A stretch of DNA of 36,248 nt from an uncultured SAR86 cluster bacterium (GCA_902541175.1 CACBPP010000009.1:1-36248), one strand, 5' to 3'; shown: positions 16,189 to 25,586, counted from the first letter of the stretch. Translations and numbers: made by a program. Notes: generated by a model not told the origin, from the sequence alone.

Positions 16189-17361
16189 TTAGCAAACTCT
16201 TACACTAAAAACTCTTTTCATTTTTTTTATATTATCTATTAGTTTCTTTGATGGTTCTAACTGAATATCAATCAAAGTTATAGCAATTTCATTTCTACTT
16301 TTGTTAATCATGTCAGCAATATTAAGATTTTCTGAAGCAATTTCTCCAGTTATTCGACCTATTACTCCAGGCTCATCTTTATGAACTATAACTAGCCTAT
16401 TTTCTGTTGTCCTTCCAAGTTTAACTCTCGGAAAATTAACAGAATTTATTATTTCTCCATCTTTTAAAAATCTATTTGCTTGTTCTGCTGCCATGATTGC
16501 ACAATTAACTTCTGCCTCTTGAGTGCTTGCACCAAGATGAGGCATTAAAATAACATCTTCATGTTCATTTGATCTTTTTATCATTTCTGGTGTTGGGAAA
16601 TCAGTCACAAAACAACTGATATTTTTATTTGAGAGAGCCTCTAAAACATCTTCGTTATTTACAATAGCTCCCCTAGATAGGTTAATTAATTTAGCTCCTT
16701 TTTTTATATGCTGAAGATTTTCTTTTGCAATTAAGTCTTGTGTTTCATCAACCAAAGGAACATGAATTGAGATGTAATCAGAATTAGATAATAGATATTT
16801 TAAATCGTCTGCTTTCTCAACTTCTTTTGGTAATTGCCAAGCAGAATCGATAGAAATATTTGGATCATATCCAATAATTTTCATTCCCATGCTCTCAACT
16901 GATTGGGCTAAAAGAGATCCAATTGATCCTAATCCAATTATTCCAATTGTTTTGCCTTTTAACTCACTCCCTTTAAACGTTTTTTTATTTGATTCAACTA
17001 GATTAGTTACATCATTACTATTTGTTTCTTCAATATTTTGCGTAAATTTGTGGCCTTGAATAATGCCTCTCGAAGATAACAGCAACCCACATATAACAAG
17101 TTCTTTGACTGCATTAGCATTTCCTCCAGGAGTATTAAATACTACAACACCCTTTTTAGTAGCCATTCTTAAAGGAATGTGATTAACACCTGCACCTGCT
17201 CGACATATACATTTTAGTGATGGATTAAAGTCTTTCTCAATAAGATCATGACTTCTTATTAAAAGTGCATCTGGATCATTTTCATTTTCTATAAACCCAT
17301 TGTCTTTTAGACAATTTATTCCTTGCAGAGCAATGTTATTAAAGATTTTATATGTATACAT
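16189..17361 (-). CDS. serA: D-3-phosphoglycerate dehydrogenase
   Basis: First step of serine synthesis, oxidising 3-phosphoglycerate with NAD+. It has 390 residues, the short type with one ACT domain, like eukaryote-like or Bacteroides SerA forms. The NAD site GLGSIG is at 143-148. Catalytic residues are Arg230 (NLSRGAIV), Glu259 (DFPTPE) and His275 (MPHLGAST). The ACT domain (about 320-390, VIVHKDEPGVIGRITGEI) suggests feedback by serine. It is divergent from the ABC ATPase gene. Confidence 0.92.
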   Translation of the reverse strand: MYTYKIFNNIALQGINCLKDNGFIENENDPDALLIRSHDLIEKDFNPSLKCICRAGAGVNHIPLRMATKKGVVVFNTPGGNANAVKELVICGLLLSSRGIIQGHKFTQNIEETNSNDVTNLVESNKKTFKGSELKGKTIGIIGLGSIGSLLAQSVESMGMKIIGYDPNISIDSAWQLPKEVEKADDLKYLLSNSDYISIHVPLVDETQDLIAKENLQHIKKGAKLINLSRGAIVNNEDVLEALSNKNISCFVTDFPTPEMIKRSNEHEDVILMPHLGASTQEAEVNCAIMAAEQANRFLKDGEIINSVNFPRVKLGRTTENRLVIVHKDEPGVIGRITGEIASENLNIADMINKSRNEIAITLIDIQLEPSKKLIDNIKKMKRVFSVRVC

Positions 17362-17402
17362 TTCGATTAGATTAATAAAAACAATAGTAGAAAAACAGAA
17401 GC

Positions 17403-17408
17403 ATTATA
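17403..17408 (-). promoter_or_regulatory. Possible -10 element for serA
   Basis: On the - strand an exact TATAAT lies 42 nt before the serA ATG. No good -35 hexamer is present at 16-18 nt, so this is only a candidate. Confidence 0.3.
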
Positions 17409-17437
17409 TACAAAATTGACATATATTAACTGTACAT

Positions 17438-18058
17438 ATGAGTATTCACATTAGTAATTTAACTTTTTCTCATGATGATTCTTCTTTATTGCAAGATTTA
17501 TCTTTCTCTATTGAAAAAAATCAAATTGGTTTCGTGTCAGGAACTAGTGGAATTGGTAAAAGCACACTCTTTAATATAATTGCAGGACTTATTCTGCCTG
17601 AAAATGGCAAAATAATGCTTGATGATATTCTTCTCAATGATAAAAATTTCGCACTAGAGACTGAAAAAAGGAAAGTTGGTTATGTTTTTCAAGATTTTGC
17701 ACTATTCCCTCACATAAATGTTAAAAGAAATATTCAATATGCAATTTCTTCCGAAGTTAGTGAACTTTTTGATGAATTAATATCAAAACTGGGTCTACTT
17801 GAGCTTTTAGATAAAATGCCCCATGAATTATCTGGTGGTCAACAGCAAAGAGCGGCTCTGTTAAGAGCTATTTTAATGAAACCAAAAATTCTTCTCTTGG
17901 ATGAGCCGTTTTCGAATCTTGATAAAGATAATGTTATTGCTGCACAAAAAATAATTAGTCAAATCATAAGCTTATTTGATATACCTTGCCTACTAATATC
18001 TCATGACATTCAATCAACTCAAAATTTTCCAATAGATAAAGAAATTGTAATCAGCTAG
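17438..18058 (+). CDS. ABC transporter ATP-binding protein (orphan)
   Basis: Complete 206-residue ABC nucleotide-binding domain: Walker A GTSGIGKST (35-43), Q-loop Gln85 (VFQDFALFPH), signature LSGGQ (131-135), Walker B ILLLDE (151-156) and switch His189. It resembles the small ATPases of thiamine (ThiQ) or iron/molybdate importers but lacks any extra regulatory domain. No permease or binding protein is next to it, so substrate and partner are unknown. The last 8 nt overlap the 3' end of the convergent glpK. Confidence 0.85.
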   Translation: MSIHISNLTFSHDDSSLLQDLSFSIEKNQIGFVSGTSGIGKSTLFNIIAGLILPENGKIMLDDILLNDKNFALETEKRKVGYVFQDFALFPHINVKRNIQYAISSEVSELFDELISKLGLLELLDKMPHELSGGQQQRAALLRAILMKPKILLLDEPFSNLDKDNVIAAQKIISQIISLFDIPCLLISHDIQSTQNFPIDKEIVIS

Positions 18059-19505
18059 TTGTTAGTGATTTTTCAACGTATGATTTCCAATCATTAAAAG
18101 CACTATCATAAGTTTTTGTTAATTCAGTATTTGGTGTAAAAACATTCACATCATCATTTTTTACATTATTAATATTCAATCCAGATGCAAGCATGCAAAC
18201 TTTACACGCGCCAATAGCAGTTGACTCAACATTTTTTGGTTGAATAATTTTTTTATTTAGAGTATCTGCAAGTAATTGACAAAATGAGTTATTTTGCACC
18301 ATGCCGCCGTCTACTGACAGATTGGTTATTTGAATATCATATTCTTGCAAAATAGAAGTAATTTCTTTAGTTTGAAAAGAAACTGAATGAAATGCAGCAG
18401 TGACCATATCTTCGATTGAGGAATCCTGAGTAAGCCCATAGAAACCCCCTCTGATATCTGAATTCCAATAAGGAGCACCCAAACCATTAAAAGCTGGCAA
18501 AAAAAGAACATTATTGCTATTTCCTTCTTTATTAAGATATTTCTCGCTATCTTTGGCGCTTTCAAAGAATTTCATTTTATCTCGTAGCCATTTAATTATG
18601 GTTCCTGATGAGTAAATGCTACCTTCAATAGCATAATGAACTTTATCATCTAATTGATATGCCACTGTTGTTAGCAGGCCTTCATCTACATTTAAGGGCT
18701 TTTCTTCTGTATTTACCATTAAGAAGCAACCCGTACCGTATGTAGATTTCATATCGCCATTTTTAAAGCAACCTTGTCCAACAAGAGCTGCTTGTTGATC
18801 TCCAATAACACCTCTAATGGGAATCTCACAATCATTTATTTTTAAATTACCAAAATCGCCATCACAACTTAACACTTCAGGCATCATGGTTTTCGGTATT
18901 TCAAATAATTCCAATAGCTCATCATCCCATTCCATACTTTTTATATTAAAAAGTAATGTCCTCGACGCGTTTGTAACATCTGTGAAATGATTCTTTTCTT
19001 GAGAAAGCATATAAATAAGATATGAATCAACAGTTCCAAACAATAACTCACCTTTACTCGCTTTTTCTCTTGCGCCGTCAACATTATCTAGAATCCACTT
19101 AATTTTTGTTGCTGAGAAATATGGATCAAGAAGCAATCCTGTTTTTTCTTTTATGACTGGTTCATGACCATTTGATTTCAGATATGAGCAGTATTCATGT
19201 GTTCTTCTATCTTGCCAGACAATTCCAGGATAAATTGCTTCACCAGTTGATTTTGACCAGACTATTGTCGTTTCTCTTTGATTTGTAATACCACACGCTT
19301 CAAGACCTATATCAGCGCTTACAACTTTATTAAGTGTATTTGTAACTGTTTCTATTATTTTCTTTGGCTCTAACTCTACCCAGCCATCTTCAGGATAAGT
19401 AAGATCATATTCTTCTTGTGCATCTGTCACTAAATTTAAATTTGCATCAAAAATTATTGATCTTGAACTTGTGGTTCCTTGATCTATTGATAAAAAGTTT
19501 TTCAT
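18051..19505 (-). CDS. glpK: Glycerol kinase
   Basis: FGGY-family kinase that phosphorylates glycerol to glycerol 3-phosphate. The N-terminal ATP-binding segment FLSIDQGTTSSRSIIFD and the substrate region VWQDRRT are intact, as is the GVIGDQQAALVGQGC strand. A C-terminal nucleotide motif DGGMVQNNSFCQLLAD is present. At 484 residues it is slightly shorter than E. coli GlpK (502). No glpF or glpD is beside it. A good GGAGTGAT ribosome-binding site precedes the ATG. Confidence 0.94.
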   Translation of the reverse strand: MKNFLSIDQGTTSSRSIIFDANLNLVTDAQEEYDLTYPEDGWVELEPKKIIETVTNTLNKVVSADIGLEACGITNQRETTIVWSKSTGEAIYPGIVWQDRRTHEYCSYLKSNGHEPVIKEKTGLLLDPYFSATKIKWILDNVDGAREKASKGELLFGTVDSYLIYMLSQEKNHFTDVTNASRTLLFNIKSMEWDDELLELFEIPKTMMPEVLSCDGDFGNLKINDCEIPIRGVIGDQQAALVGQGCFKNGDMKSTYGTGCFLMVNTEEKPLNVDEGLLTTVAYQLDDKVHYAIEGSIYSSGTIIKWLRDKMKFFESAKDSEKYLNKEGNSNNVLFLPAFNGLGAPYWNSDIRGGFYGLTQDSSIEDMVTAAFHSVSFQTKEITSILQEYDIQITNLSVDGGMVQNNSFCQLLADTLNKKIIQPKNVESTAIGACKVCMLASGLNINNVKNDDVNVFTPNTELTKTYDSAFNDWKSYVEKSLTTS

Positions 19506-19524
19506 ATCATCACTCCAATACTAA

Positions 19525-19533
19525 TTATCCACA
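19525..19533 (+). promoter_or_regulatory. DnaA box
   Basis: Exact TTATCCACA in the glpK-nrdA intergenic region, 20 nt upstream of the glpK start and 240 nt upstream of nrdA. Confidence 0.5.
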
Positions 19534-19572
19534 ATTTATACACTTATTTCCAACAGTATAAAAACACCTTTT

Positions 19573-19588
19573 ATACACTATATTGTGT
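19573..19588 (+). promoter_or_regulatory. nrdA: NrdR box 1
   Basis: Fits 14 of 16 positions of the NrdR consensus acaCwAtATaTwGtgt. It lies 31 bp, three helical turns, from box 2, the usual phasing of tandem NrdR sites upstream of ribonucleotide reductase genes. nrdR itself is not in the window. Confidence 0.75.
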
Positions 19589-19603
19589 AAAAAAATAAAA
19601 TTG

Positions 19604-19619
19604 TCACAATATATTGTGT
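19604..19619 (+). promoter_or_regulatory. nrdA: NrdR box 2
   Basis: TCACAATATATTGTGT fits 15 of 16 consensus positions and is nearly palindromic. Together with box 1 it forms the expected operator for repression of nrdAB by NrdR when dATP/ATP binds the repressor (family knowledge). Confidence 0.8.
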
Positions 19620-19627
19620 TTTTTTAC

Positions 19628-19655
19628 TTGATTCTTTATCCACAATAAGTATAGT
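19628..19655 (+). promoter_or_regulatory. nrdA: Candidate nrdAB promoter
   Basis: TTGATT (19628-19633) and TATAGT (19650-19655) are spaced by 16 nt, close to the sigma-70 consensus. This would start a leader of about 100 nt before nrdA. The DnaA box at 19636-19644 lies within the spacer and the NrdR boxes lie just upstream, so both proteins could act on this promoter. Confidence 0.4.
19636..19644 (+). promoter_or_regulatory. DnaA box in the nrdA promoter region
   Basis: Exact TTATCCACA, 17 nt downstream of NrdR box 2 and 121 nt upstream of the nrdA start. E. coli nrdAB is known to have DnaA boxes in its promoter region. Confidence 0.55.
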
Positions 19656-19765
19656 TAGTCGGTAGGAGAAAAAATTTACGTTACTGCAGAATTACTTAAA
19701 TTTTTCCAAAAAAAAGAAACAACAAAACTTTTTATAAAAGAAGACGGTTAGCGGATAAAGAAAAA

Positions 19766-22636
19766 ATGGAAGTTCAACAACAAAATCAAAAAGAAAATAT
19801 TAATCAATCCATAAGCGAAATAGAAACAACAGCACCAGGAAAACTAAGAGTCATAAAAAGAAATGGGAAAGTTGTTCCTTTTGAGGACGACAAGATAAAA
19901 GTGGCTATAACAAAAGCATTTTTAGCTATTGAATCTGGAAATGCGGCAGCAAGCGAAAGAATACATAAAAAGGTTGGTGAACTTACAGATGCCGTTGTAG
20001 AGGTTTTTAAAAGACGAATGCCCTCAGGAGGAACTCTTCATATAGAAGAGATACAAGACCAAGTAGAGCTTCAGCTCATGAGGTCTGAAGAGCTTGATGT
20101 TGCAAAAAGTTACATACTATATAGAGCAGAAAGAACACAAGAAAGAAAAAAAGAAAAGGTTGAAATAGATCTACCTGATGTTCCCAGTATAAATATTACA
20201 AAAAGTGATGGAAGCTTGGTACCCCTTGATGTGGAGAAAGTTGCAGGATTGATAAGTGATGCGTGTCAAGACTTGGAAGAAGTATCAGTTAATGAAGTTT
20301 TAGATGAAGCTTTAAAAAATTTATATGATGGAGTGTCAATTTCAGACATGAGAACAAGTCTTGTTATGTCAGCAAGAACAAAGGTTGAGAAAGAACCTAA
20401 TTATTCTTTTGTAACAGCAAGAATACTCATGGATCAAATAAGAAGTGAAGCATTAAATTTTCTTGGCGTTGCTGAAGAATCAACATATCAAGAAATGGAA
20501 TCAAACTATCCACAAGCATTTAAGGCGTACATAGATAAAGGAATAGAGCTTGATATATTAAATCCTGAACTTAAAACCTTTGACCTTGAGAAGCTTGGAA
20601 AGGCAATAGATTTTACTAGAGATAATCAATTTACATATTTAGGCCTTCAAACTCTTTATGACAGATATTTTATTCATTGTGATGATGTAAGATATGAGCT
20701 ACCTCAAGTGTTTTTCATGAGAGTTTCAATGGGACTTGCCATAGAAGAAGAAAACAGAGAAGAAAGAGCAATAGAGTTCTACAAGCTTCTTTCTAGTTTT
20801 GATTACATGAGTTCTACACCAACTTTATTCAATTCTGGAACAAAAAGACCACAATTGTCTTCATGTTATTTAACAACAATACCTGACGACTTAGATGGTA
20901 TCTTCTCAGCAATGAAAGATAATGCATTATTGTCAAAATGGGCTGGAGGCTTAGGTAATGATTGGACTCCAGTAAGGGCGATGAACTCTTACATCAAAGG
21001 TACAAATGGAAAAAGTCAGGGAGTGGTTCCTTTCTTAAAAGTTGCAAATGATACAGCTGTTGCAGTAAATCAAGGCGGTAAAAGAAAAGGTGCTATGTGT
21101 GGCTATTTAGAGACTTGGCATTTGGATATTGAAGAGTTTTTAGAGCTTAGAAAAAATACTGGCGACGAAAGAAGAAGAACTCATGATATGAACACTGCAA
21201 ACTGGGTGCCTGATTTATTTATGAAAAGAGTTGAAAAAGACGAAAACTGGACACTTTTTTCACCTGGAGAAACACCAGAACTGCATGATCTAATTGGTAA
21301 AGCTTTTGAAGAAAAGTATGAAGAATATGAAGAAAAGGCAAAAAATGGTGAGATGGATCAATTCAAATCTGTTCCGGCAAAAGAGCTATGGAGAAAAATG
21401 CTTACAATGTTATTCGAAACAGGCCATCCTTGGATTACATTTAAAGACTCTTGCAATCTAAGATCTCCACAACAGCACTCAGGAGTTGTTCATTCATCAA
21501 ATCTTTGTACCGAGATCACCCTTAATACAAGTGCTGATAATGAAATTGCTGTTTGTAATTTAGGCTCTGTTAATCTTGCAAATCATATGAAAGATGGAAA
21601 GCTTGATGAAGAAAAGATTAAGCGAACTGTTTCTACAGCTATAAGAATGTTAGATAACGTCATAAACATTAATTATTATTCTGTTGATACTGCTAAAAAT
21701 TCAAACTTAAAACACAGGCCAATAGGACTTGGTCTTATGGGTTTCCAAGATGCACTTTATTTACAAAATATTCCTTACTGCAGCGACGAGGCTGTAGAGT
21801 TTGCAGATAGAAGTATGGAACTAATAAGTTATAACGCAATATATGCTTCAACAGAGCTGGCTAAAGAAAGAGGTGCATATGAGAGCTTTGACGGATCCTT
21901 ATGGAGCAAGGGGATACTTCCAAAGGATTCATTAAATATCCTTGAGGAAAACAGAGGAAGTGAGTATTTAAATGTTGACAGATCTGAAACATTAGACTGG
22001 GAGACGCTAAGAAAGAAAGTTAAAAAAGATGGGATGAGAAATTCAAATGTTATGGCGATTGCGCCAACAGCTACCATTTCGAACATAACTGGAATAACAC
22101 AATCAATTGAACCCACATATCAAAACTTATATGTAAAATCTAACCTGTCAGGTGAGTTTACTATTGTAAATCCTCATCTTGTAAGAAAATTAAAAGAATT
22201 GGATTTATGGGATGATGTAATGATTAATGACCTTAAATATTTCGAAGGAAGCTTATCGGAGATTTCAAGAATACCTGAAGACATCAAAAAGCTATTTTCC
22301 ACTGCATTTGAGGTTGAGCCAAGGTATATCGTTGAATCTGCTAGCAGAAGACAAAAATGGATAGATCAAGCTCAATCACTAAATTTATATATTGGAAATG
22401 CTGATGGTAAAAAGCTAGACATAACATACAGAATGGCATGGTATTCAGGTTTAAAAACAACCTATTATCTAAGGTCGATTGCAGCAACATCAACAGAAAA
22501 ATCTACAGTTCAACAGGGTAAATTAAACGCAGTAAGTTCTGATGCAAGTCAGGCTTCAACAAAGGAGCTCGGTGCACCTGCACCAGTTCCAACAGCATGC
22601 TCACTGGATGATCCAGATTGTGAAGCATGTCAATAA
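19766..22636 (+). CDS. nrdA: Ribonucleoside-diphosphate reductase, class Ia alpha subunit
   Basis: Large subunit of the aerobic enzyme that reduces NDPs to dNDPs. It has 956 residues against 761 in E. coli, because it carries two N-terminal ATP cones (about 27-125 and 140-232), as in Pseudomonas NrdA. The first, with KLRVIKRNGKVVPFEDDKI, looks complete and should mediate dATP inhibition. Active-site residues are Cys367 (SSCYL), Asn579-Cys581-Glu583 (NLCTE) and Cys597 (VCNLGSVNL). The paired radical-transfer Tyr are in KTTYYLRS. The C-terminal swinging arm ends in Cys952-x2-Cys955. The ATG has a weak ribosome-binding site (AAAGAAA). nrdB follows after 17 nt. Confidence 0.97.
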   Translation: MEVQQQNQKENINQSISEIETTAPGKLRVIKRNGKVVPFEDDKIKVAITKAFLAIESGNAAASERIHKKVGELTDAVVEVFKRRMPSGGTLHIEEIQDQVELQLMRSEELDVAKSYILYRAERTQERKKEKVEIDLPDVPSINITKSDGSLVPLDVEKVAGLISDACQDLEEVSVNEVLDEALKNLYDGVSISDMRTSLVMSARTKVEKEPNYSFVTARILMDQIRSEALNFLGVAEESTYQEMESNYPQAFKAYIDKGIELDILNPELKTFDLEKLGKAIDFTRDNQFTYLGLQTLYDRYFIHCDDVRYELPQVFFMRVSMGLAIEEENREERAIEFYKLLSSFDYMSSTPTLFNSGTKRPQLSSCYLTTIPDDLDGIFSAMKDNALLSKWAGGLGNDWTPVRAMNSYIKGTNGKSQGVVPFLKVANDTAVAVNQGGKRKGAMCGYLETWHLDIEEFLELRKNTGDERRRTHDMNTANWVPDLFMKRVEKDENWTLFSPGETPELHDLIGKAFEEKYEEYEEKAKNGEMDQFKSVPAKELWRKMLTMLFETGHPWITFKDSCNLRSPQQHSGVVHSSNLCTEITLNTSADNEIAVCNLGSVNLANHMKDGKLDEEKIKRTVSTAIRMLDNVININYYSVDTAKNSNLKHRPIGLGLMGFQDALYLQNIPYCSDEAVEFADRSMELISYNAIYASTELAKERGAYESFDGSLWSKGILPKDSLNILEENRGSEYLNVDRSETLDWETLRKKVKKDGMRNSNVMAIAPTATISNITGITQSIEPTYQNLYVKSNLSGEFTIVNPHLVRKLKELDLWDDVMINDLKYFEGSLSEISRIPEDIKKLFSTAFEVEPRYIVESASRRQKWIDQAQSLNLYIGNADGKKLDITYRMAWYSGLKTTYYLRSIAATSTEKSTVQQGKLNAVSSDASQASTKELGAPAPVPTACSLDDPDCEACQ

Positions 22637-22653
22637 ATTAAAAGGAGAAAGAA

Positions 22654-23922
22654 ATGTTAAATTGGGATGAATACGGAAAAGATGAAAATTCCTCACCTCC
22701 GGTTGTATCACAGCCAAAAACTGAAGTGGTTGATCAAACTACTGAGGTTAAACAACCTGAACCTCCTCAGCCAGCTGAATCTGCAGTATCTACCGAACCA
22801 TCTAATATTGGTGAAGGATCTAGAGCAGAAGCAGCTCGTAAAGCTGTAAATAGCCTAGATGAAACAGCTGGCAACGAGGAACTCGATGAAATGATGGCTA
22901 ATGCAGGTCGGGTGCAAGTTGATCAAAAAATGATGATTAATTGTAAAGCTGACCTAAATCAATTAGTACCATTCAAGTATGATTGGGCATGGCAAAAATA
23001 TCTTGATGGAAGTGCTAACCACTGGATGCCACAAGAAATAAATATGACAAATGATATTGTCTTATGGAAATCTGAAGACGGATTAACAGAAGATGAGAGA
23101 GTAATTGTAAAAAGAAACTTAGGCTTCTTCTCAACAGCAGATTCTCTTGTTGCAAATAATCTTGTGCTTGCGCTATATAGGTTAATTACAAATCCTGAGT
23201 GCAGACAATATATACTCAGACAAAGCCTTGAAGAGGCAATTCATACTCATGCATATCAGTATTGTATTGAATCTCTAGGAATGGACGAAGGAGAAATATT
23301 CAATATGTACAGAGAAGTTCCATGCGTTGCAAGAAAAGCATCATGGGGCCTTAAGTACACTCAAGAAATTTCTGATCCAGACTTTAAAACAGGCACTGTC
23401 GAAACAGATAAGCAACTACTAAAAAATCTCATAGCATTTTACTGTGTTTTAGAAGGTATTTTCTTTTATTGTGGTTTTACACAGATTCTTTCCATGGGAA
23501 GAAGAAATAAAATGACAGGAACAGCAGAACAGTTTCAATATATCTTAAGAGACGAATCTATGCATGTAAATTTTGGTATCGATGTAATTAATCAAATCAA
23601 AATAGAAAATCCTCATTTATGGGATGATCAAATGAAAGCTGATGCGGCGCAGATGATTCTTGAAGGAACTGAGTTAGAGATTCAATACGCGAGAGATACT
23701 ATGCCAAGGGGTGTATTAGGAATGAATGCATCTATGATGGAAGAGTATCTAAAATTTATTGCAAATAGAAGACTCACACAGCTTGGTCTAGATGAAGAGT
23801 TTACTGGAGTATCAAATCCATTCCCATGGATGTCAGAAATTATTGATTTAAGGAAAGAGAAAAATTTCTTTGAAACAAGAGTTACTGAATATCAGGTTGG
23901 TGGTGCATTAAACTGGGAATAA
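22654..23922 (+). CDS. nrdB: Ribonucleoside-diphosphate reductase, class Ia beta subunit
   Basis: Ferritin-like radical-generating subunit, 422 residues. Diiron ligands are Asp163, Glu194, His197, Glu267, Glu301 and His304. The radical Tyr201 sits in EAIHTHAY, matching E. coli E115-x2-H118-x3-Y122, so this is a normal Tyr-radical class Ia beta. Before the ferritin fold lies a 90-residue N-terminal part, partly disordered and Pro/Glu/Gln-rich (about 10-60), similar in layout to the Pseudomonas enzyme. AGGAG at 22643-22647 is placed ideally before the ATG. Confidence 0.96.
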   Translation: MLNWDEYGKDENSSPPVVSQPKTEVVDQTTEVKQPEPPQPAESAVSTEPSNIGEGSRAEAARKAVNSLDETAGNEELDEMMANAGRVQVDQKMMINCKADLNQLVPFKYDWAWQKYLDGSANHWMPQEINMTNDIVLWKSEDGLTEDERVIVKRNLGFFSTADSLVANNLVLALYRLITNPECRQYILRQSLEEAIHTHAYQYCIESLGMDEGEIFNMYREVPCVARKASWGLKYTQEISDPDFKTGTVETDKQLLKNLIAFYCVLEGIFFYCGFTQILSMGRRNKMTGTAEQFQYILRDESMHVNFGIDVINQIKIENPHLWDDQMKADAAQMILEGTELEIQYARDTMPRGVLGMNASMMEEYLKFIANRRLTQLGLDEEFTGVSNPFPWMSEIIDLRKEKNFFETRVTEYQVGGALNWE

Positions 23923-23925
23923 AAC

Positions 23926-24534
23926 TTGAAACTTTATTCAAGCCCAGTTGCTCCTAGCCCGAGAAAGGTTCTTATCTTCATTGCTGAAAAAGGTATTACA
24001 AATATAGAAGTTAAGAACCTCGATATAGGTAAGCTAGAGCACAAAACACCAGAATATAAAAAAATTGCTCCGAATTCTCGTATACCTGCTCTCGTTTTAG
24101 ATAATGGAGAAGTAATACTTGAAACAACTGCTATATGTAGATATTTAGAGTGCTTTCATCCTGAACCAAACTTGTTTGGAGATAATGCAGATGAAATCGC
24201 ACAAATTGAAATGTGGTATTCAAGAATTTCTTTTGAGTTAATGATGCCTTTAATGCATGGATTTAGACATACTCATCCCCATATGAGTGCACTTGAAAAT
24301 CAAAATAACGAATTTGGATTGGCTCAAAGAGAATTAGCGGTTAAATCACTAAAATATTATGATGAAGTAATGGCGGATAAAGAATATATAGCCTGCAATA
24401 AATTTTCATATGCTGACATCCAAGCTGTAACATCACTTCAGTTTCTTGTGCGTCTTAACAAGATAGATATAAATGATTATAAAAATTTATCTAATTACAT
24501 AAATAATATTGCAAAAAGACCTAGCTTTTCTTGA
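23926..24534 (+). CDS. Glutathione S-transferase family protein
   Basis: Two-domain GST fold, 202 residues. The N-terminal thioredoxin-like domain has KLYSSPVAPSPRKVLIF, the cis-Pro strand SRIPALVLDNGEVILET and the glutathione-binding ETTAICRYL. The C-terminal part is helical (about 85-202) with the N-capping-type SYADIQAV. There is no Cys in the active-site loop, so it is not a glutaredoxin-like thiol donor; Ser5/Ser6 may serve. The start is TTG, 3 nt after nrdB, so it is probably in the nrdAB operon. Substrate unknown. Confidence 0.8.
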   Translation: MKLYSSPVAPSPRKVLIFIAEKGITNIEVKNLDIGKLEHKTPEYKKIAPNSRIPALVLDNGEVILETTAICRYLECFHPEPNLFGDNADEIAQIEMWYSRISFELMMPLMHGFRHTHPHMSALENQNNEFGLAQRELAVKSLKYYDEVMADKEYIACNKFSYADIQAVTSLQFLVRLNKIDINDYKNLSNYINNIAKRPSFS

Positions 24535-24539
24535 TAAAG

Positions 24540-25439
24540 CTATTTGTTGATTAATTCAAAAAATTTGAGAGTTTGTTCTCCTCCATTCTGTAAAGCTCGT
24601 GCATCTGTCATATCAGAAATTTTGTCCCAATTAGCTTCGATGTTTTCAGGTGTCATGTCTTCACCCATACCCAGAGATACTCCCATAGTTTCATGTATAA
24701 ATATTCTAGAGAAAACTCCTGCACCAGCAGCCATAATGGCTCCGTTAGGTGCATTTTCACTTGATAAATAGATTACTGCAGGTGTAACAAACTCTGGTTG
24801 AAGATTTTTGCCAAAGTCTTCTGGAATTAAACCTTCAGTCATTCTTGTATAAGCAACAGGTGTAATTGAGTTTGTAAAAACATTTTTACTTTGACCTTCA
24901 ATTTTTAAGGTATTCATAAGGCCGACCATTGCCATCTTTGCAGAGCCGTAATTGGTTTGGCCAAAGTTACCAAAAACACCGCTCGAGGAGCTTGTAAAAA
25001 CAATGCGGCCATACTCTTGTTCTCTCATAATAGGAAAAATTGTATGTGTGCAATTTAAGCTTCCTTGAAAATGAACATCCATTACCAAATTGAAATCTTC
25101 AAGAGTTACTTTATGAAAACTTTTATCTCTAAGAATTCCAGCATTATTTACCAAAATATCTATTCTTCCCCACTTTTCCATGGTTTGATTAGTCATTTCT
25201 TTTACTGCATCCAGATCGGTGACGCTAGCACCATTTGCAATAGCCTCGCCACCTTCAGATTTAATAATATCTACAACTTCATTTGCTGCATCACTGGCAC
25301 CACTGCCATCAACACTTCCACCAAGATCATTTACAACAACTTTTGCTCCTCGTCTTGCTAACTCAAGTGCATGTTCTTTGCCAATACCACCACCAGCACC
25401 TGTGACAATTGCAACCCTATCATCAAATCTTATTGACAT
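24540..25439 (-). CDS. Short-chain dehydrogenase, MFE-2 type 3-hydroxyacyl-CoA dehydrogenase-like
   Basis: Classical-fold SDR of 299 residues. The cofactor site GAGGGIG (14-20) and NNAG (98-101) are present, and the catalytic set Ser151, Tyr164 and Lys168 falls at the same numbers as in the dehydrogenase domain of peroxisomal multifunctional enzyme 2. The segment VVVNDLGGSVDGSGAS after strand 2 is characteristic of that group. The acidic Asp38 region favours NAD(H). Likely acts on a 3-hydroxyacyl-CoA in fatty-acid or sterol side-chain oxidation (inference). It stands alone, converging with the GST gene and divergent from mdh. Confidence 0.82.
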   Translation of the reverse strand: MSIRFDDRVAIVTGAGGGIGKEHALELARRGAKVVVNDLGGSVDGSGASDAANEVVDIIKSEGGEAIANGASVTDLDAVKEMTNQTMEKWGRIDILVNNAGILRDKSFHKVTLEDFNLVMDVHFQGSLNCTHTIFPIMREQEYGRIVFTSSSSGVFGNFGQTNYGSAKMAMVGLMNTLKIEGQSKNVFTNSITPVAYTRMTEGLIPEDFGKNLQPEFVTPAVIYLSSENAPNGAIMAAGAGVFSRIFIHETMGVSLGMGEDMTPENIEANWDKISDMTDARALQNGGEQTLKFFELINK

Positions 25440-25551
25440 GTTCTTTCTCCAAAATAATAAAGTAAATTTGAAATCGAATTTGAGATATTTTAATCAAAAA
25501 AAATCCCATTTACTACGATATAAAACTAAGGATTACAATTCAATTTAAGAA

Positions 25552-25557
25552 TATAAT
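25552..25557 (+). promoter_or_regulatory. mdh: Possible -10 element for mdh
   Basis: Exact TATAAT 30 nt before the mdh ATG in the 147-nt divergent intergenic region; no good -35 at the right distance. The ATG is preceded by AAAAGGG. Confidence 0.35.
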
Positions 25558-25586
25558 GTACTATCAGTTTTTTAAAAGGGTTTTTA

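Noticed and set aside
25065-25548. + strand open frames opposite the SDR gene
   Set aside because: Shadows of the SDR coding strand with Ser/Thr/Pro-rich or His/Tyr-rich text and no domain.
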